64,000 nt of DNA. Origin: Pirellulales bacterium. Its GTDB lineage: Bacteria > Planctomycetota > Planctomycetia > Pirellulales > PALSA-1355. A program made the position numbers and the translations under genes. The notes below the pieces were generated by a model. The model was not told where the DNA came from and did no database searches. It saw nothing but the letters and a program-made list of their open reading frames with translations. Location of the stretch: NCBI GenBank assembly GCA_022844125.1, contig JALHMI010000003.1, positions 372,001 to 436,000 of the forward strand, given 5' to 3'. The number at the start of each line of letters is the position of its first letter. Positions within the stretch are counted from its first letter, which is position 1. Of this stretch, positions 37,194 through 46,038 are shown piece by piece.

Positions 37194-37502
37194 TTGTATC
37201 GGACTCGCATTTATCTGCACGCCCGACAATTCCCTCACTTACGAGGGCTTTCGGACGCCCAAATTCGCGATCTTGTGCGCAACGCGATACTTGCGCGTCC
37301 CAAGTTGATCGCCATCATGCGGCTTCGAAATTTCGTGCTGGCAATGATCATGATGGCCATCGCCGCGACGACTTACGATCCAGCAAAGGCCAACCTCGGC
37401 TACACGCTTTTGATCGTCGGCGCCGTCGGAACGACGCTCATGCTGCTCTGGAATGTGTTCTGGCTGAACCGCGTAGTGTATCGGATCACCCAACCCGACT
37501 AG
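37194..37502 (+). CDS. Small membrane protein
   Basis: A frame of 102 residues runs from TTG 37194, with two hydrophobic segments in the C-terminal half (FVLAMIMMAIAATTYDP region and LGYTLLIVGAVGTTLMLLW). The N-terminal part is basic and soluble (RTRIYLHARQFPHLRGLS). ATG 37317 would leave only the two helices. It ends 15 bases from the convergent VOC gene. The family is not recognised; coding status rests on the membrane-protein-like composition. Confidence 0.55.
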   Translation: MYRTRIYLHARQFPHLRGLSDAQIRDLVRNAILARPKLIAIMRLRNFVLAMIMMAIAATTYDPAKANLGYTLLIVGAVGTTLMLLWNVFWLNRVVYRITQPD

Positions 37503-37517
37503 AGGCTGCTTCGGCAC

Positions 37518-37925
37518 CTACTGCACGAAGCTGGGATCCATGTAGAACACTTCCCAGATGTGTCCGTCCGGGTCTTCGAAGCCGTGCTGCAGCATGAACC
37601 CGTGGTCCTTGGCTTCGTTGTAGGTCTTGCCGCCGGCGGCCACTGCCTTCGCCACCATCTCGCCCACCTCTTCCCGGCTGCCGCACGAAAGCGCGATCAG
37701 CACTTCGCTGGTCTTTGAGGCATCGGCAATCGCCTTGGGCGTAAACGTCGCAAAGTACTTCTCCGTGATTAACATCGAGTAAATCTTCTCGCCGATGATC
37801 ATGCAGGCGGCGTTGTCGTCCGTAAACTGTGGATGGAACGCGAACCCCAGCTTGCCGAAGAAGTCCTTCGACCGGTTCAAATCTTTCACGGGCAGGTTCA
37901 CGAAGATGTTGGTGTCAGCGGCCAT
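37518..37925 (-). CDS. VOC family (glyoxalase-like) protein
   Basis: The protein of 135 residues has the beta-alpha-beta-beta-beta repeat of the vicinal-oxygen-chelate fold: IFVNLPVKDLNRSKDFFGKLGF at the N-terminus and HGFEDPDGHIWEVFYMDP at the C-terminus. The second half keeps the DPDGHxWE metal-site glutamate. ATG 37925 is chosen because the fold begins immediately after it. Members act as dioxygenases, glyoxalases or resistance proteins; this PhnB/YcbJ-like single-domain type has no assigned substrate. It lies between unrelated genes and gives no context clue. Confidence 0.87.
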   Translation of the reverse strand: MAADTNIFVNLPVKDLNRSKDFFGKLGFAFHPQFTDDNAACMIIGEKIYSMLITEKYFATFTPKAIADASKTSEVLIALSCGSREEVGEMVAKAVAAGGKTYNEAKDHGFMLQHGFEDPDGHIWEVFYMDPSFVQ

Positions 37926-38087
37926 GGGTGTGTTCCTATCCGGAGTGAGTTCTGATGTGATCTCTCGGCGTCGTTTCGCCGTTCTACCAAGACGTCGAAC
38001 GAGCCCGACCGAAATCGACAATGGCCGGAATTCAATGGCCGAAAGGTCGTAGAATCTTGAGCACAATGGATTTAGCCCCGGCAAACG

Positions 38088-39581
38088 CTACGCGATCCAA
38101 GCATCCACGACTTTTCCGCCGACGTCGGTCAGACGGAAGTCGCGCCCCTGGAAGCGATGCGCCAGCTTCAAGTGGTCCAGCCCGAACAGATGTAGGAGCG
38201 TCGCCTGCAGGTCATTGATGTGCACGGGATCCTTGGTCACGCCCCATCCGATCTCGTCGGTCTCGCCGTAGGTCAGGCCCCCCTTCAAACCGCCGCCGGC
38301 CATAAAGATGCTGAACGCGAACGGGTGATGATCGCGCCCCGTGACCGCTTCCGAGCCGTTGCGATTCTCGCCCAGCGGCGTGCGGCCGAACTCGCTGGCG
38401 AACACGACCAGCGTTTCGTCCAAGAGGCCGCGGTCTTTCAGATCCTTGATCAATGCGGCAATCGGCTGATCGGCCATCCCGCAGTTGACCGGCAGCTCCC
38501 GGTCCAGGTCCGAGTGGTGATCCCACGAAGCGTGAATGATGTTGACGAACCGGACGCCGCGTTCGACCATCCGCCGCGCGAGCAAACAATTCCGGGCAAA
38601 GGCGCTGTACGTTCCTGATCCACCGCCGCGGCCTCCGGTGTTTTCGGGATCCTTGCGATCGACGCCATACGCATCCAGAGTCGCTTGCGTTTCTCTCGTC
38701 AGATCAATCAGCTCCGGCGCGGACGATTGCATGCGAAACGCCAGCTCGTAACTGGCGATCCGGCTGGCAATCTCCGGATCGTGAACTTCGTCGAACCGGG
38801 CCTGGTTCACCTGGCCTAGCACGTCCAGCCCCTTGCGCTGCAAAGCGCTCGAGATGCCGGAGGGGTTCTTGAGGTTCAGAACCGGTTCACCCTGATTGCG
38901 GAACAGCACGCCCGAGTAGACGCTCGGCAGGAATCCGCTTTGCCACAAAGTTGCGCCGCCGCTCGAACCGCGCCCCGCGTTGAGGACCACATAGCCCGGC
39001 AGATTCTTCGATTCGCTGCCAAGGCCGTAGGTGATCCACGAGCCCATGCACGGCAAGCCGAACGACGCCCGGCCGCACTGCATGAGCAATTGCCCCGGAT
39101 GGTGATTGAACTGGTCGGTGTGCATGCTCCGCACCAGCAGCAGATCGTCGGCCACGCCGCCCAGGTGCGGCAGCAGGTCGGCCAGTTCCATGCCGCACTC
39201 GCCATGCTTCGAGAAGACACGTTTCGAACCCATCAGCCGCGCGGTGTCCTTCTTCAGGAACGCGAAGCGAACGTTCTTCACCATCGACTCGGGCAGCGCC
39301 TGCCCGTGCAGCTCGTTGAGCTTGGGCTTGGGGTCGAACAGATCGATATGGCTCGGCGCGCCCTCCATGAAGATGAAGATGCAACTCTTCGCCTTCGGAG
39401 CGAAATGCGGGGCCTTCGGCTCCAGCGGACTCACGGCGCCCGCGCCAGCCGCGTGCGCATGCGCTGCTTCGAGCAAGCCATCGCCAGCCAGGGCATGCAT
39501 TAGTCCCACGGCGCCCAGCCCGCTGGCGGCGCTGGTCAGAAAGTCACGGCGGGTTTGGTCGGCGACTTCGTGCGGTTGCAT
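38088..39581 (-). CDS. DUF1501 family protein paired with a cytochrome/DUF1549/DUF1553 gene
   Basis: A second DUF1501 protein has a Tat leader (TRRDFLTSAASGLGAVGLM). Conserved features are CIFIFMEGAPSHIDLFDPKP, HTDQFNHHPGQLLMQCG, NIIHASWDHHSDLD and ASEFGRTPLGEN with GRDHHPFAFSIFMAGGGL. Start ATG 39581 is preferred; GTG 39593 is in frame four codons earlier. The gene begins about 28 bases after the cytochrome/DUF1549/DUF1553 gene on the same strand, the standard planctomycete pair. The pair is thought to act outside the cytoplasm on large or unusual substrates, but the reaction is not established. Confidence 0.9.
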   Translation of the reverse strand: MQPHEVADQTRRDFLTSAASGLGAVGLMHALAGDGLLEAAHAHAAGAGAVSPLEPKAPHFAPKAKSCIFIFMEGAPSHIDLFDPKPKLNELHGQALPESMVKNVRFAFLKKDTARLMGSKRVFSKHGECGMELADLLPHLGGVADDLLLVRSMHTDQFNHHPGQLLMQCGRASFGLPCMGSWITYGLGSESKNLPGYVVLNAGRGSSGGATLWQSGFLPSVYSGVLFRNQGEPVLNLKNPSGISSALQRKGLDVLGQVNQARFDEVHDPEIASRIASYELAFRMQSSAPELIDLTRETQATLDAYGVDRKDPENTGGRGGGSGTYSAFARNCLLARRMVERGVRFVNIIHASWDHHSDLDRELPVNCGMADQPIAALIKDLKDRGLLDETLVVFASEFGRTPLGENRNGSEAVTGRDHHPFAFSIFMAGGGLKGGLTYGETDEIGWGVTKDPVHINDLQATLLHLFGLDHLKLAHRFQGRDFRLTDVGGKVVDAWIA

Positions 39582-39608
39582 GGCCCCTGCCACTTTCCGG
39601 TAAGGCTG

Positions 39609-42600
39609 CTACTCTCGGGTAAGAAACTCGTCCAGATTCAGCATAATCCGCAATGTGGCGATCCAGGCCGCATTCTCGGCCGGCGGTACATTTTCGATTG
39701 CGTACGCGCCGATCGCCGCCTTCGCATCCTCTGCGTGCTCCGCATACCAGCCGCGGCTTTCGCTCAGAAGTTCGGCAAAGGCCGAGAGCTCGCGATCCGT
39801 CGCCGGCCGGGCCACGCACCATCGCATCGCCGTGCCCAACCGAGCGCGGTCGTCGGCAACCGGCTCAGCCAGCAGTCGCCGGGTCATCGCCCGCGAGGCC
39901 TCGGTGAACGAATCGTTGTTGAGCGTGGTGAGCGCTTGCAACGGCGTGTTCGACGACCGCCGTTCGACGCAGGTCGTGTTCGCGTCGGGGCAATCGAAGG
40001 TCACCAAGTCCGGATGCGGCGCCGTGCGCTTGAAGAACGTGTACATTCCGCGACGATAGCGATCCTCGCCCTCGCTCTCCTTCCACTTGAAATTGTTCGC
40101 ATAGCTCAGCTCGGCCACATCCGGCGGCAGCGGCGGAAAGACGCTCGGCCCGCCAATCTTGTCGGAAAGCAGTCCCGACACCGCCAGCGCCAGGTCGCGC
40201 ACCACTTCAGCCTCGACGCGGTGCCGGTTCTGGCGATGAAACGTATCGTTCAAGGGATCGCTTTCGACATACTCGCCACGCACTGCCGAACTCTGCCGAT
40301 ACGTGGCGCTCGTTACCACCAGCCGAATGAACTCCTTGCGGCTCCAGCCGCGCGTTTCCAGCTCGCACGCCAACCAGTCGAGCAATTCCGGATGCGTCGG
40401 CCGGTCACCCCGCACGCCAAAATCGTTCAGCGTCCGCACGATGCCGCGCCCCAGCAGGTGCGACCAAAGCTGGTTGGCCAGCACCCGCCGCGTCAGCGGA
40501 TTCGCCGGATCGACCAGCCAGCGGGCCAGATCCGCACGATTGGGGCCGTCATCAAGTGCATTTAGCGCCGGCAGCGCCGCCAGCGTTCCCGGCTGGACTT
40601 CCTCGGCCGGACTGAGAAAATCCCCCCGCGCCAGAATATGAGACGTTCGCAACTCCTTCTCGCGCTCAGCCAGCACGCGCACGTTCATCGTCGGCTCGGC
40701 CGCGGCCTGTTTCTCGAACTTCGCAATCTCTCCGACGAGCTTTGTTACTTCCTGGTCACGATTGACGTAATAGTCGGCGAGCGCGGCCACTTGCTCGGCC
40801 GTTCGCTCCTCCGCGGCTACAGCCAGAATCGCACGGACTTTCTCCGGAATGCCGCGCTGCGGATCACTGCCCGTGATGGCCGTGACGCGGAACCTGCCGA
40901 GCGTATGCTGGCCGCCGTAGTTCTGGCTCAGCACCAGCCGCAGGTACGGCGCGTCTTTGGTCTTCGCCGGCGTCTTGGAAAAAAAGCGGATCGCATGATC
41001 CTGCCCCATTCGCTGGCCGATCGCCCAACCAGTGTTCTCTTTGCCATCGAGCGCGCTCTGCGGCTCGAAGCCGTTCTGATGATACTCGGCCTCTGCATAT
41101 TCCAACGGCAGCTTCTCTTCGGCCTTAAATTCGCCATCCGCGCTCGAGGTTGCGCGGAATTCGCCCAGCACGAAGTTGCCGTGGCTCGTGCGACCGGGAC
41201 CGCGCCCGCCAAGCGAATCGTGCGCCAGCGTCTCGATCCGAATGCCGGTCAGCTCCGGCAAGTCGGTGCGAATCGTGATCGTCAGGCGATCGACATCGGG
41301 ATTCTTGCCGCTCACCAGGTAAGAGCCGTCGGACAACGTCTTGATCTCGGCCCCGGCTTGCGATTCGGCGCTGACTAGTTCCACGGGATGAAACGCAATC
41401 GGGCTGGCCGGCGCTGCTTTCAGCTCCGCTTCCCAGGCCGCCCGGCCCGCCGAACGTTCGGCGCGCAGCTTCTCGAGCTTCGGCCGCAGCTTGGCAAGCT
41501 TCTCATTTGCTTTTGCCACGTCACGCTTCCAGGCTTCCAGCGGATCACCCACGAGCGGCACATCCGTCTGAGTTTCGTCCGCGTTGTTGAAGAACGCGAA
41601 GAGCTGATAGTACTCCCGGTGCGTGATTGGGTCGTACTTGTGCGTGTGACATTGCGCACAGCCCACGGTCAGGCCCAGCCAGACTGTGCCCGTCGTGGCC
41701 ACGCGGTCGAAGATCGCCTCGACGCGGAACTGCTCCTGATCCGTTCCGCCTTCGGTGTTGGTCAGCGTCTGGCGGTGAAATGCCGTCGCCAGCCGCTGCG
41801 CCGGCGTGGCTTCGGGCAGCAGGTCGCCGGCCAACTGTTCGATCGTGAACTGATCGAGCGGCATGTCCGCGTTCACCGCGTCGATCACCCAATTGCGATA
41901 GCGCCAGGCATCGGGCCGTGGATTGTCTTTCTCGTAACCATCGCTGTCGGCATAGCGGGCCTTGTCGAGCCAATGCCGAGCGAAGCGCTCACCATAGCGC
42001 GGCGAATCCAGCAGCCGATCAACCAGTTTTTCATAAGCGTCCGGCGACGTGTCGTTCACGAACGCGTCAACTTCGGCCACCGTGGGCGGCAGACCCAGCA
42101 GGTCGTACGACAATCGCTTGATCAGCGTGTAGCGATCCGCCTCGGCCGAAGGCGTCATGCCGCGAGCTTCGAGCCCTGCGAGCACGAACCGATCGATCGC
42201 GTTGCGAACCCAGGCCTCGGCCTTCACTGCCGGCTGCTCGGGGCGCAAGATCGGCTGGAACGACCAGTGGTTGCTGCCGCCGGCTGTCGGCCGTGGCCAA
42301 TCGGCACCCGCGTCGATCCAATTCTTGATCGTCGCGACCTGGGCTTCGCTCAGCGGCTTTGCCTGAGCATCGGCCGGGGGCATTCGTTCGGCTTCCTCTG
42401 CCGTGAGCCTGCGGACGATCTCACTCTCAGCCGATTCGCCGGCCACCAGCAGAGGGCCCGAATCGCCGCCGGCCAAGGCCGCGTCGCGCTGATCGAGCCG
42501 CAAGCCGGCTTCCTGCTTATCGGGGCCGTGACACTGGTAACAGTGGTCGACAAAGATCGGCTGCACGTCGCGCACGAAGTCAGGGGGAGCCTCGGCGCTG

Positions 42601-42686
42601 AAAGCTTGCGAGCCCAGCGAAACGAGTGCGGTGGCACACATGGCGAGTGCCAGGCGGGCCCGATTTCGGCAGAACACCTCGCGCAC
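39609..42686 (-). CDS. Planctomycete cytochrome c with DUF1549 and DUF1553-type domains
   Basis: This is an exported multidomain protein of 1025 residues. A signal peptide (ALAMCATALVSLGSQAFSA) is followed by a cytochrome region with the haem site CYQCHG at about residue 50 and a MPP ligand candidate near 102. DUF1549 follows (NAIDRFVLAGLEARGM, LIKRLSYDLLGLPPT, RHWLDKARYADSDGYEKD), then a concanavalin-like middle part (PYLRLVLSQNYGG). DUF1553 ends the protein (RANLARWLVDPANPLTRR-like region, LRVPDFGVRGDRPTHPELLDW-like region, PLQALTTLNND). Order and length are those of the family. It is co-transcribed with the DUF1501 gene downstream. Confidence 0.93.
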   Translation of the reverse strand: MREVFCRNRARLALAMCATALVSLGSQAFSAEAPPDFVRDVQPIFVDHCYQCHGPDKQEAGLRLDQRDAALAGGDSGPLLVAGESAESEIVRRLTAEEAERMPPADAQAKPLSEAQVATIKNWIDAGADWPRPTAGGSNHWSFQPILRPEQPAVKAEAWVRNAIDRFVLAGLEARGMTPSAEADRYTLIKRLSYDLLGLPPTVAEVDAFVNDTSPDAYEKLVDRLLDSPRYGERFARHWLDKARYADSDGYEKDNPRPDAWRYRNWVIDAVNADMPLDQFTIEQLAGDLLPEATPAQRLATAFHRQTLTNTEGGTDQEQFRVEAIFDRVATTGTVWLGLTVGCAQCHTHKYDPITHREYYQLFAFFNNADETQTDVPLVGDPLEAWKRDVAKANEKLAKLRPKLEKLRAERSAGRAAWEAELKAAPASPIAFHPVELVSAESQAGAEIKTLSDGSYLVSGKNPDVDRLTITIRTDLPELTGIRIETLAHDSLGGRGPGRTSHGNFVLGEFRATSSADGEFKAEEKLPLEYAEAEYHQNGFEPQSALDGKENTGWAIGQRMGQDHAIRFFSKTPAKTKDAPYLRLVLSQNYGGQHTLGRFRVTAITGSDPQRGIPEKVRAILAVAAEERTAEQVAALADYYVNRDQEVTKLVGEIAKFEKQAAAEPTMNVRVLAEREKELRTSHILARGDFLSPAEEVQPGTLAALPALNALDDGPNRADLARWLVDPANPLTRRVLANQLWSHLLGRGIVRTLNDFGVRGDRPTHPELLDWLACELETRGWSRKEFIRLVVTSATYRQSSAVRGEYVESDPLNDTFHRQNRHRVEAEVVRDLALAVSGLLSDKIGGPSVFPPLPPDVAELSYANNFKWKESEGEDRYRRGMYTFFKRTAPHPDLVTFDCPDANTTCVERRSSNTPLQALTTLNNDSFTEASRAMTRRLLAEPVADDRARLGTAMRWCVARPATDRELSAFAELLSESRGWYAEHAEDAKAAIGAYAIENVPPAENAAWIATLRIMLNLDEFLTRE

Positions 42687-42904
42687 GGGGCCGGCCTCCC
42701 TGAGACACCCACTGCTGGGCGAACGGATAAACGACAGCTAGTAGGATAACCCAGCTGTGTTCGTCGGAAAACTGCCGGCGCGGCCACCCACCTGAACCTT
42801 GGCAGAAAATCAGCCCCTTGCTTAGTGTACGTATTTACATACTTATTATGGGTGTATATATTTCGCCAATCAGGGGCATAACACTGATTTCGGGAGACAT
42901 ACCC
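42687..42904. other. Divergent intergenic region, AT-rich core
   Basis: Bases 42818-42880 are strongly AT-rich for this genome and include an imperfect palindrome around GTATTTACATAC (42831-42842). TTGCTT at 42818 and TATTAT at 42844 are 20 bases apart, too far for a confident promoter. The region should hold promoters for the cytochrome gene (-) and the small membrane protein (+). Confidence 0.35.
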
Positions 42905-43309
42905 ATGAGTTCCTACGACCGGCCTTGTTTCGGCATCATTCTCAGTTTATTGGCGATCGGCCTGGTGCTGAATGTATTAAGGAGCTTTGCCAATCTGTTC
43001 CAGCTGTTCATGCAAGAGGGGGCGGTAGCCGAGGTCGGCGCCGGCTGGCTGATCCTGGACGTTATTGCCTTCTTGTGGGTGTTGGCTTGCCTGGCAATGT
43101 TGCTGGCCCGGCGACGACTGTTCATTTACTTGTTCGGTGGGCTGCTGCTGTTCAATCTGATCACCAGCGTGCTGCTTCTTGTCATCAGCGGGGATGAGCT
43201 GGATATGCCAGTGGCCACAGCGGCCATGATCGCGCAGACGGTGATCGCGGCCCTGTGGTTTGCCTACCTCTTCCTGTCTCAGCACCTGCGCGAGGTCTGC
43301 TGCGACTGA
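42905..43309 (+). CDS. Four-helix membrane protein of unknown function
   Basis: ATG 42905 has GGGAG about 8 bases upstream and gives a 134-residue protein of four hydrophobic segments (GIILSLLAIGLVLNVL, LILDVIAFLWVLACLAMLL, FGGLLLFNLITSVLLLVI, MIAQTVIAALWFAYLFL) with short loops. The layout resembles DUF2569-type proteins, but I cannot confirm it. The frame is open upstream to 42818, but that part is AT-rich and overlaps the likely promoter. It ends near a strong hairpin shared with the convergent oxidoreductase gene. Confidence 0.7.
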   Translation: MSSYDRPCFGIILSLLAIGLVLNVLRSFANLFQLFMQEGAVAEVGAGWLILDVIAFLWVLACLAMLLARRRLFIYLFGGLLLFNLITSVLLLVISGDELDMPVATAAMIAQTVIAALWFAYLFLSQHLREVCCD

Positions 43310-43347
43310 GGACGACAACACTGCCGGGCCGAGAGACCGCCGCGTCG

Positions 43348-43377
43348 TGTGAGCGTGTGGAAAGACACACGCTCACA
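43348..43377. terminator. Perfect 12-bp inverted repeat between convergent genes
   Basis: TGTGAGCGTGTG (43348-43359) and CACACGCTCACA (43366-43377) form a perfect stem with the loop GAAAGA. It sits between the membrane-protein gene and the convergent oxidoreductase, and its right arm contains the oxidoreductase stop codon (43373-43375). There is no T-tract on either side, so it may be a factor-dependent or bidirectional terminator, or a 3'-end stability element. Confidence 0.5.
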
Positions 43378-44998
43378 TATCGCGCAAGATTTCCACAGAC
43401 GCGTTCTTGCCGCAAGCGCCCATCACGCCGCCGCCGGGATGCGAGGCCGCACCGCACAGGTACAGCCCCGTGACCGGCGTACGATGATCGGCCCAGCCGG
43501 CCACCGGACGCAGCGAGAAAAGTTGGCCCAGGGTCATTGCGCCCTGAAAGATATTGCCGCCGGTCAGGCCGAACGTCCGCTCCAGATCGAGCGGCGTCAG
43601 GACCTGCCGGTGCAGGATCGCGCCGGGCACGTTCGGTGCATAGCGCGCGAGCGTTTCAATACAGCGGTCGCCGAACGCCTCGCGCTCGCTGTCCCAGTCT
43701 CCCTCGGCCAGCCTATACGGGGCATACTGCACGAAGATCGACACGATATGCTGCCCCGGTGGCGCAATCGTCCGATCGACGATCGTCGGCATCGTCAGCT
43801 CCAGGATCGGCTCCTGGCTGTATCGCCCGTACTTCGCGTCGTCGTAAGCCCGTTCCAGGTACTCAAGCGACGGGCCGATGTGCATCGTGCCGTGATGGTG
43901 TGGGCCTAGTCCGGTCGGGCCTACTTCACGATCGCGCACAGCAAACTTCGGCGGTTCACTCAGCGCCAGGTTCACCTTGGCCGATGCCGACGAGTAGTCG
44001 ATCCGCTTCACTGCCGCCAGAAACTCCGCCGGCAATTGCGTAGGATCGAGAAACCTCTCGAACGTCAAATGCGGGTCGACGCTCGAAGCCACGACCGGCG
44101 CACTCAGCACAGTGCCGTCTTCCAGCTCGACGCCGTTCACCTGCCCACCGGCGGCCAGGATCTTTCGCACCGGCGCTTCGCGAATGATCTCCACGCCAAG
44201 ATCCTCACCCGCAGCCGCCAGCGCCGTAGCCAGCGCGCCCATGCCGCCTTGCACGTATCCCCACACGCCGCGTGCTCCACCCGCCTCTCCCATCACGTGG
44301 TGCAGCAGCACATAAGCACTACCCGGAGCCGAGATCGGCGCAAACGCACCAATGATCGCATCCGTGGCCAGCGTGGCTTTCAGCTCGTCGCTCTCAAACC
44401 AGCGGTCGAGAATCGGCCGCGCAGCGCCCGTCAGCAGCTCCAGCGCCTCGGGCATGTCATCGCCTAGCTCTCCCAGCGCCCGGTACAGGTTCCAGGCAAT
44501 TCGGCCATCCCGCACGCGCTTGGTGAAGCCGCGCTGCCGCCAACTTGCGGGGAGCGGCAGCAAGTCCGGCGCGGGACTCGATAGCGCCGGCTCAAGACAC
44601 TTCGCCACGCGCTCCAGCAACGATTCATATTCCGAATAGCGGGCCGCGTCGCGCTCGCTGAACCGCGCAATCTCGCGCTCGTTCAGCCCCGGCTCGGGAC
44701 CCATCAGCAGGCTGCGCCCATCCGGCAGCGGCGTGAAGCTCGACGGACGGCGCGGCAGCACCTTGAACCCGTACTCGGCCAGCTTCAACTCGCGGATGAT
44801 CTCGGGCAGCAGGAGGCTCACGACGTACGCCGCGGTCGAAACCTTGAATCCTGGCCACAGGTTCTCGGTCGTCGCGGCGCCCCCCAGCACCTGCCTGCGT
44901 TCGAGCACGCACACGCGTTTGCCGGCCTTGGCCAGATAGGCCGCCGTTACGAGACCATTGTGGCCACCACCGATCACGATTGCATCGTATGCCGCCAT
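43373..44998 (-). CDS. Phytoene-dehydrogenase-like FAD/NAD-dependent oxidoreductase (PYROXD2-like)
   Basis: The N-terminal Rossmann fold reads AIVIGGGHNGLVTAAYLAKAG followed by VLERRQVLGG, and the C-terminal FAD region ends LYLCGAASHPGGGVMGACG. Its 541 residues and overall pattern match the carotenoid-desaturase-like family that includes PYROXD2. ATG 44998 is chosen because the dinucleotide-binding strand follows at once; the frame runs 20 codons further upstream without domain content. No carotenoid genes are near, so a carotenoid substrate should not be assumed. Confidence 0.88.
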   Translation of the reverse strand: MAAYDAIVIGGGHNGLVTAAYLAKAGKRVCVLERRQVLGGAATTENLWPGFKVSTAAYVVSLLLPEIIRELKLAEYGFKVLPRRPSSFTPLPDGRSLLMGPEPGLNEREIARFSERDAARYSEYESLLERVAKCLEPALSSPAPDLLPLPASWRQRGFTKRVRDGRIAWNLYRALGELGDDMPEALELLTGAARPILDRWFESDELKATLATDAIIGAFAPISAPGSAYVLLHHVMGEAGGARGVWGYVQGGMGALATALAAAGEDLGVEIIREAPVRKILAAGGQVNGVELEDGTVLSAPVVASSVDPHLTFERFLDPTQLPAEFLAAVKRIDYSSASAKVNLALSEPPKFAVRDREVGPTGLGPHHHGTMHIGPSLEYLERAYDDAKYGRYSQEPILELTMPTIVDRTIAPPGQHIVSIFVQYAPYRLAEGDWDSEREAFGDRCIETLARYAPNVPGAILHRQVLTPLDLERTFGLTGGNIFQGAMTLGQLFSLRPVAGWADHRTPVTGLYLCGAASHPGGGVMGACGKNASVEILRDM

Positions 44999-45170
44999 GC
45001 CAAACCCGCACTCGCAGAAAAATCGTTCGTCGTCTTGAGCCGCCCGCTGACAGGACAATAATACCCCATCGGCGAATGGCCGGGCGACGCGGTAGTATTC
45101 TTCCCTTCGCCGTCAGGATGATTCTCCGTAGTCGACCAGCCCCTCCAACATCGTACAAGGACCTGAGCCC

Positions 45171-45974
45171 ATGACCGCCGAGCACATTACCAGCCGCGTC
45201 GAAGACGGCATCCTGCTGGTCGCCATCGATCGACCCAAAAAGCGCAACGCGCTGACGCCGGACATGATCGATGCGCTGGCCAAGGCGGTTCGCCAGGCAG
45301 ACGACCACCCCGAGGTCCGCGCCGTCGTGGTGCACGCCGAGGGACCGGTGTTCTCAGCCGGCATCGATATCGGTGCGCTGGCAGAATCGCTCGGCGCGTC
45401 CGTGGGGCTCAATCCCGCGCGGCACCTGCGCCGGCTCGCCGATCGGCTGCAAGATGCGCTCAACATGATCGAAGCCACCGAGGTACCCGTGATCGGCGCG
45501 CTGCAAGGGGGCGTGATGGGACTGGGCCTCGAACTCGCCTTGGCGTTCGATCTGCGCGTGGCCAGCGAAGATTGCCAGCTTTCGATTCCCGAAGCCCGCG
45601 TGGGCCTCGTGGCCGACGTCGGCGGCACGACGCGGCTCTCGCGCACGGTCGGTCCCAGCCGCGCGAAGGATCTCTTACTCACGGCACGCAGCATCGCTGC
45701 CGATGAGGCCCTCAGTTGGGGCCTCGTCAATCGCGTGGTCCCCAATGGCAATCAGCTTCACGCCGCGCTCACGCTCGCGCGCGAGATCGCCGTCAACGCC
45801 CCACTCGCGGTCGGGCTGGCGAAGTTGATCGTCGACCAGGGAGACGGCCTGCCCAAGCACGCGCAGATGGCGATCGAACGTTGGGCCCAGAGCCAGCTCA
45901 TCAGCACCAGCGACGTCGCCGAAGCGATGCACGCCTTCCTCGAAAAACGACCGCCGAAGTTCACCGGCAAATGA
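45171..45974 (+). CDS. Enoyl-CoA hydratase/isomerase family protein
   Basis: This crotonase-fold protein of 267 residues acts on acyl-CoA thioesters. VAIDRPKKRNALTPDMIDAL and FSAGIDIGAL form the CoA pocket and oxyanion region, ALQGGVMGLGLELALAFD gives the second oxyanion-hole Gly, and ARVGLVADVGGTTRLSR holds the position of the catalytic residues. The Glu at the first hydratase position is not obvious, while Asp in the LVADVGG segment fits an isomerase (ECH1-like dienoyl-CoA isomerase) more than a hydratase. It stands alone, ending in a hairpin terminator. Confidence 0.9.
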   Translation: MTAEHITSRVEDGILLVAIDRPKKRNALTPDMIDALAKAVRQADDHPEVRAVVVHAEGPVFSAGIDIGALAESLGASVGLNPARHLRRLADRLQDALNMIEATEVPVIGALQGGVMGLGLELALAFDLRVASEDCQLSIPEARVGLVADVGGTTRLSRTVGPSRAKDLLLTARSIAADEALSWGLVNRVVPNGNQLHAALTLAREIAVNAPLAVGLAKLIVDQGDGLPKHAQMAIERWAQSQLISTSDVAEAMHAFLEKRPPKFTGK

Positions 45975-45975
45975 A

Positions 45976-46004
45976 AACGCCCGGAGCTCGTCGCCCCGGG
46001 CGTT
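45976..46004. terminator. Intrinsic terminator shared by convergent genes
   Basis: AACGCCCGG (45976-45984) pairs with CCGGGCGTT (45996-46004) across an 11-base loop. On the minus strand the stem is followed by TTTT, as in a factor-independent terminator for the DUF6159-like gene; on the plus strand it lies 1 base after the enoyl-CoA hydratase stop with a shorter T-run. It probably works in both directions. Confidence 0.7.
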
Positions 46005-46038
46005 CTTGGTAGATGATCGCCATTCGAACCGGATCGTG

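Noticed and set aside
41388-42749. A 453-residue plus-strand frame over the cytochrome/DUF1549 gene
   Set aside because: It is antisense to the cytochrome gene, which has a signal peptide, CxxCH and family domains; the antisense frame has none.
42831-42842. Palindrome GTATTTACATAC as an operator
   Set aside because: The symmetry is imperfect and the region is AT-rich, so chance matches are likely; left as a note in the intergenic entry.
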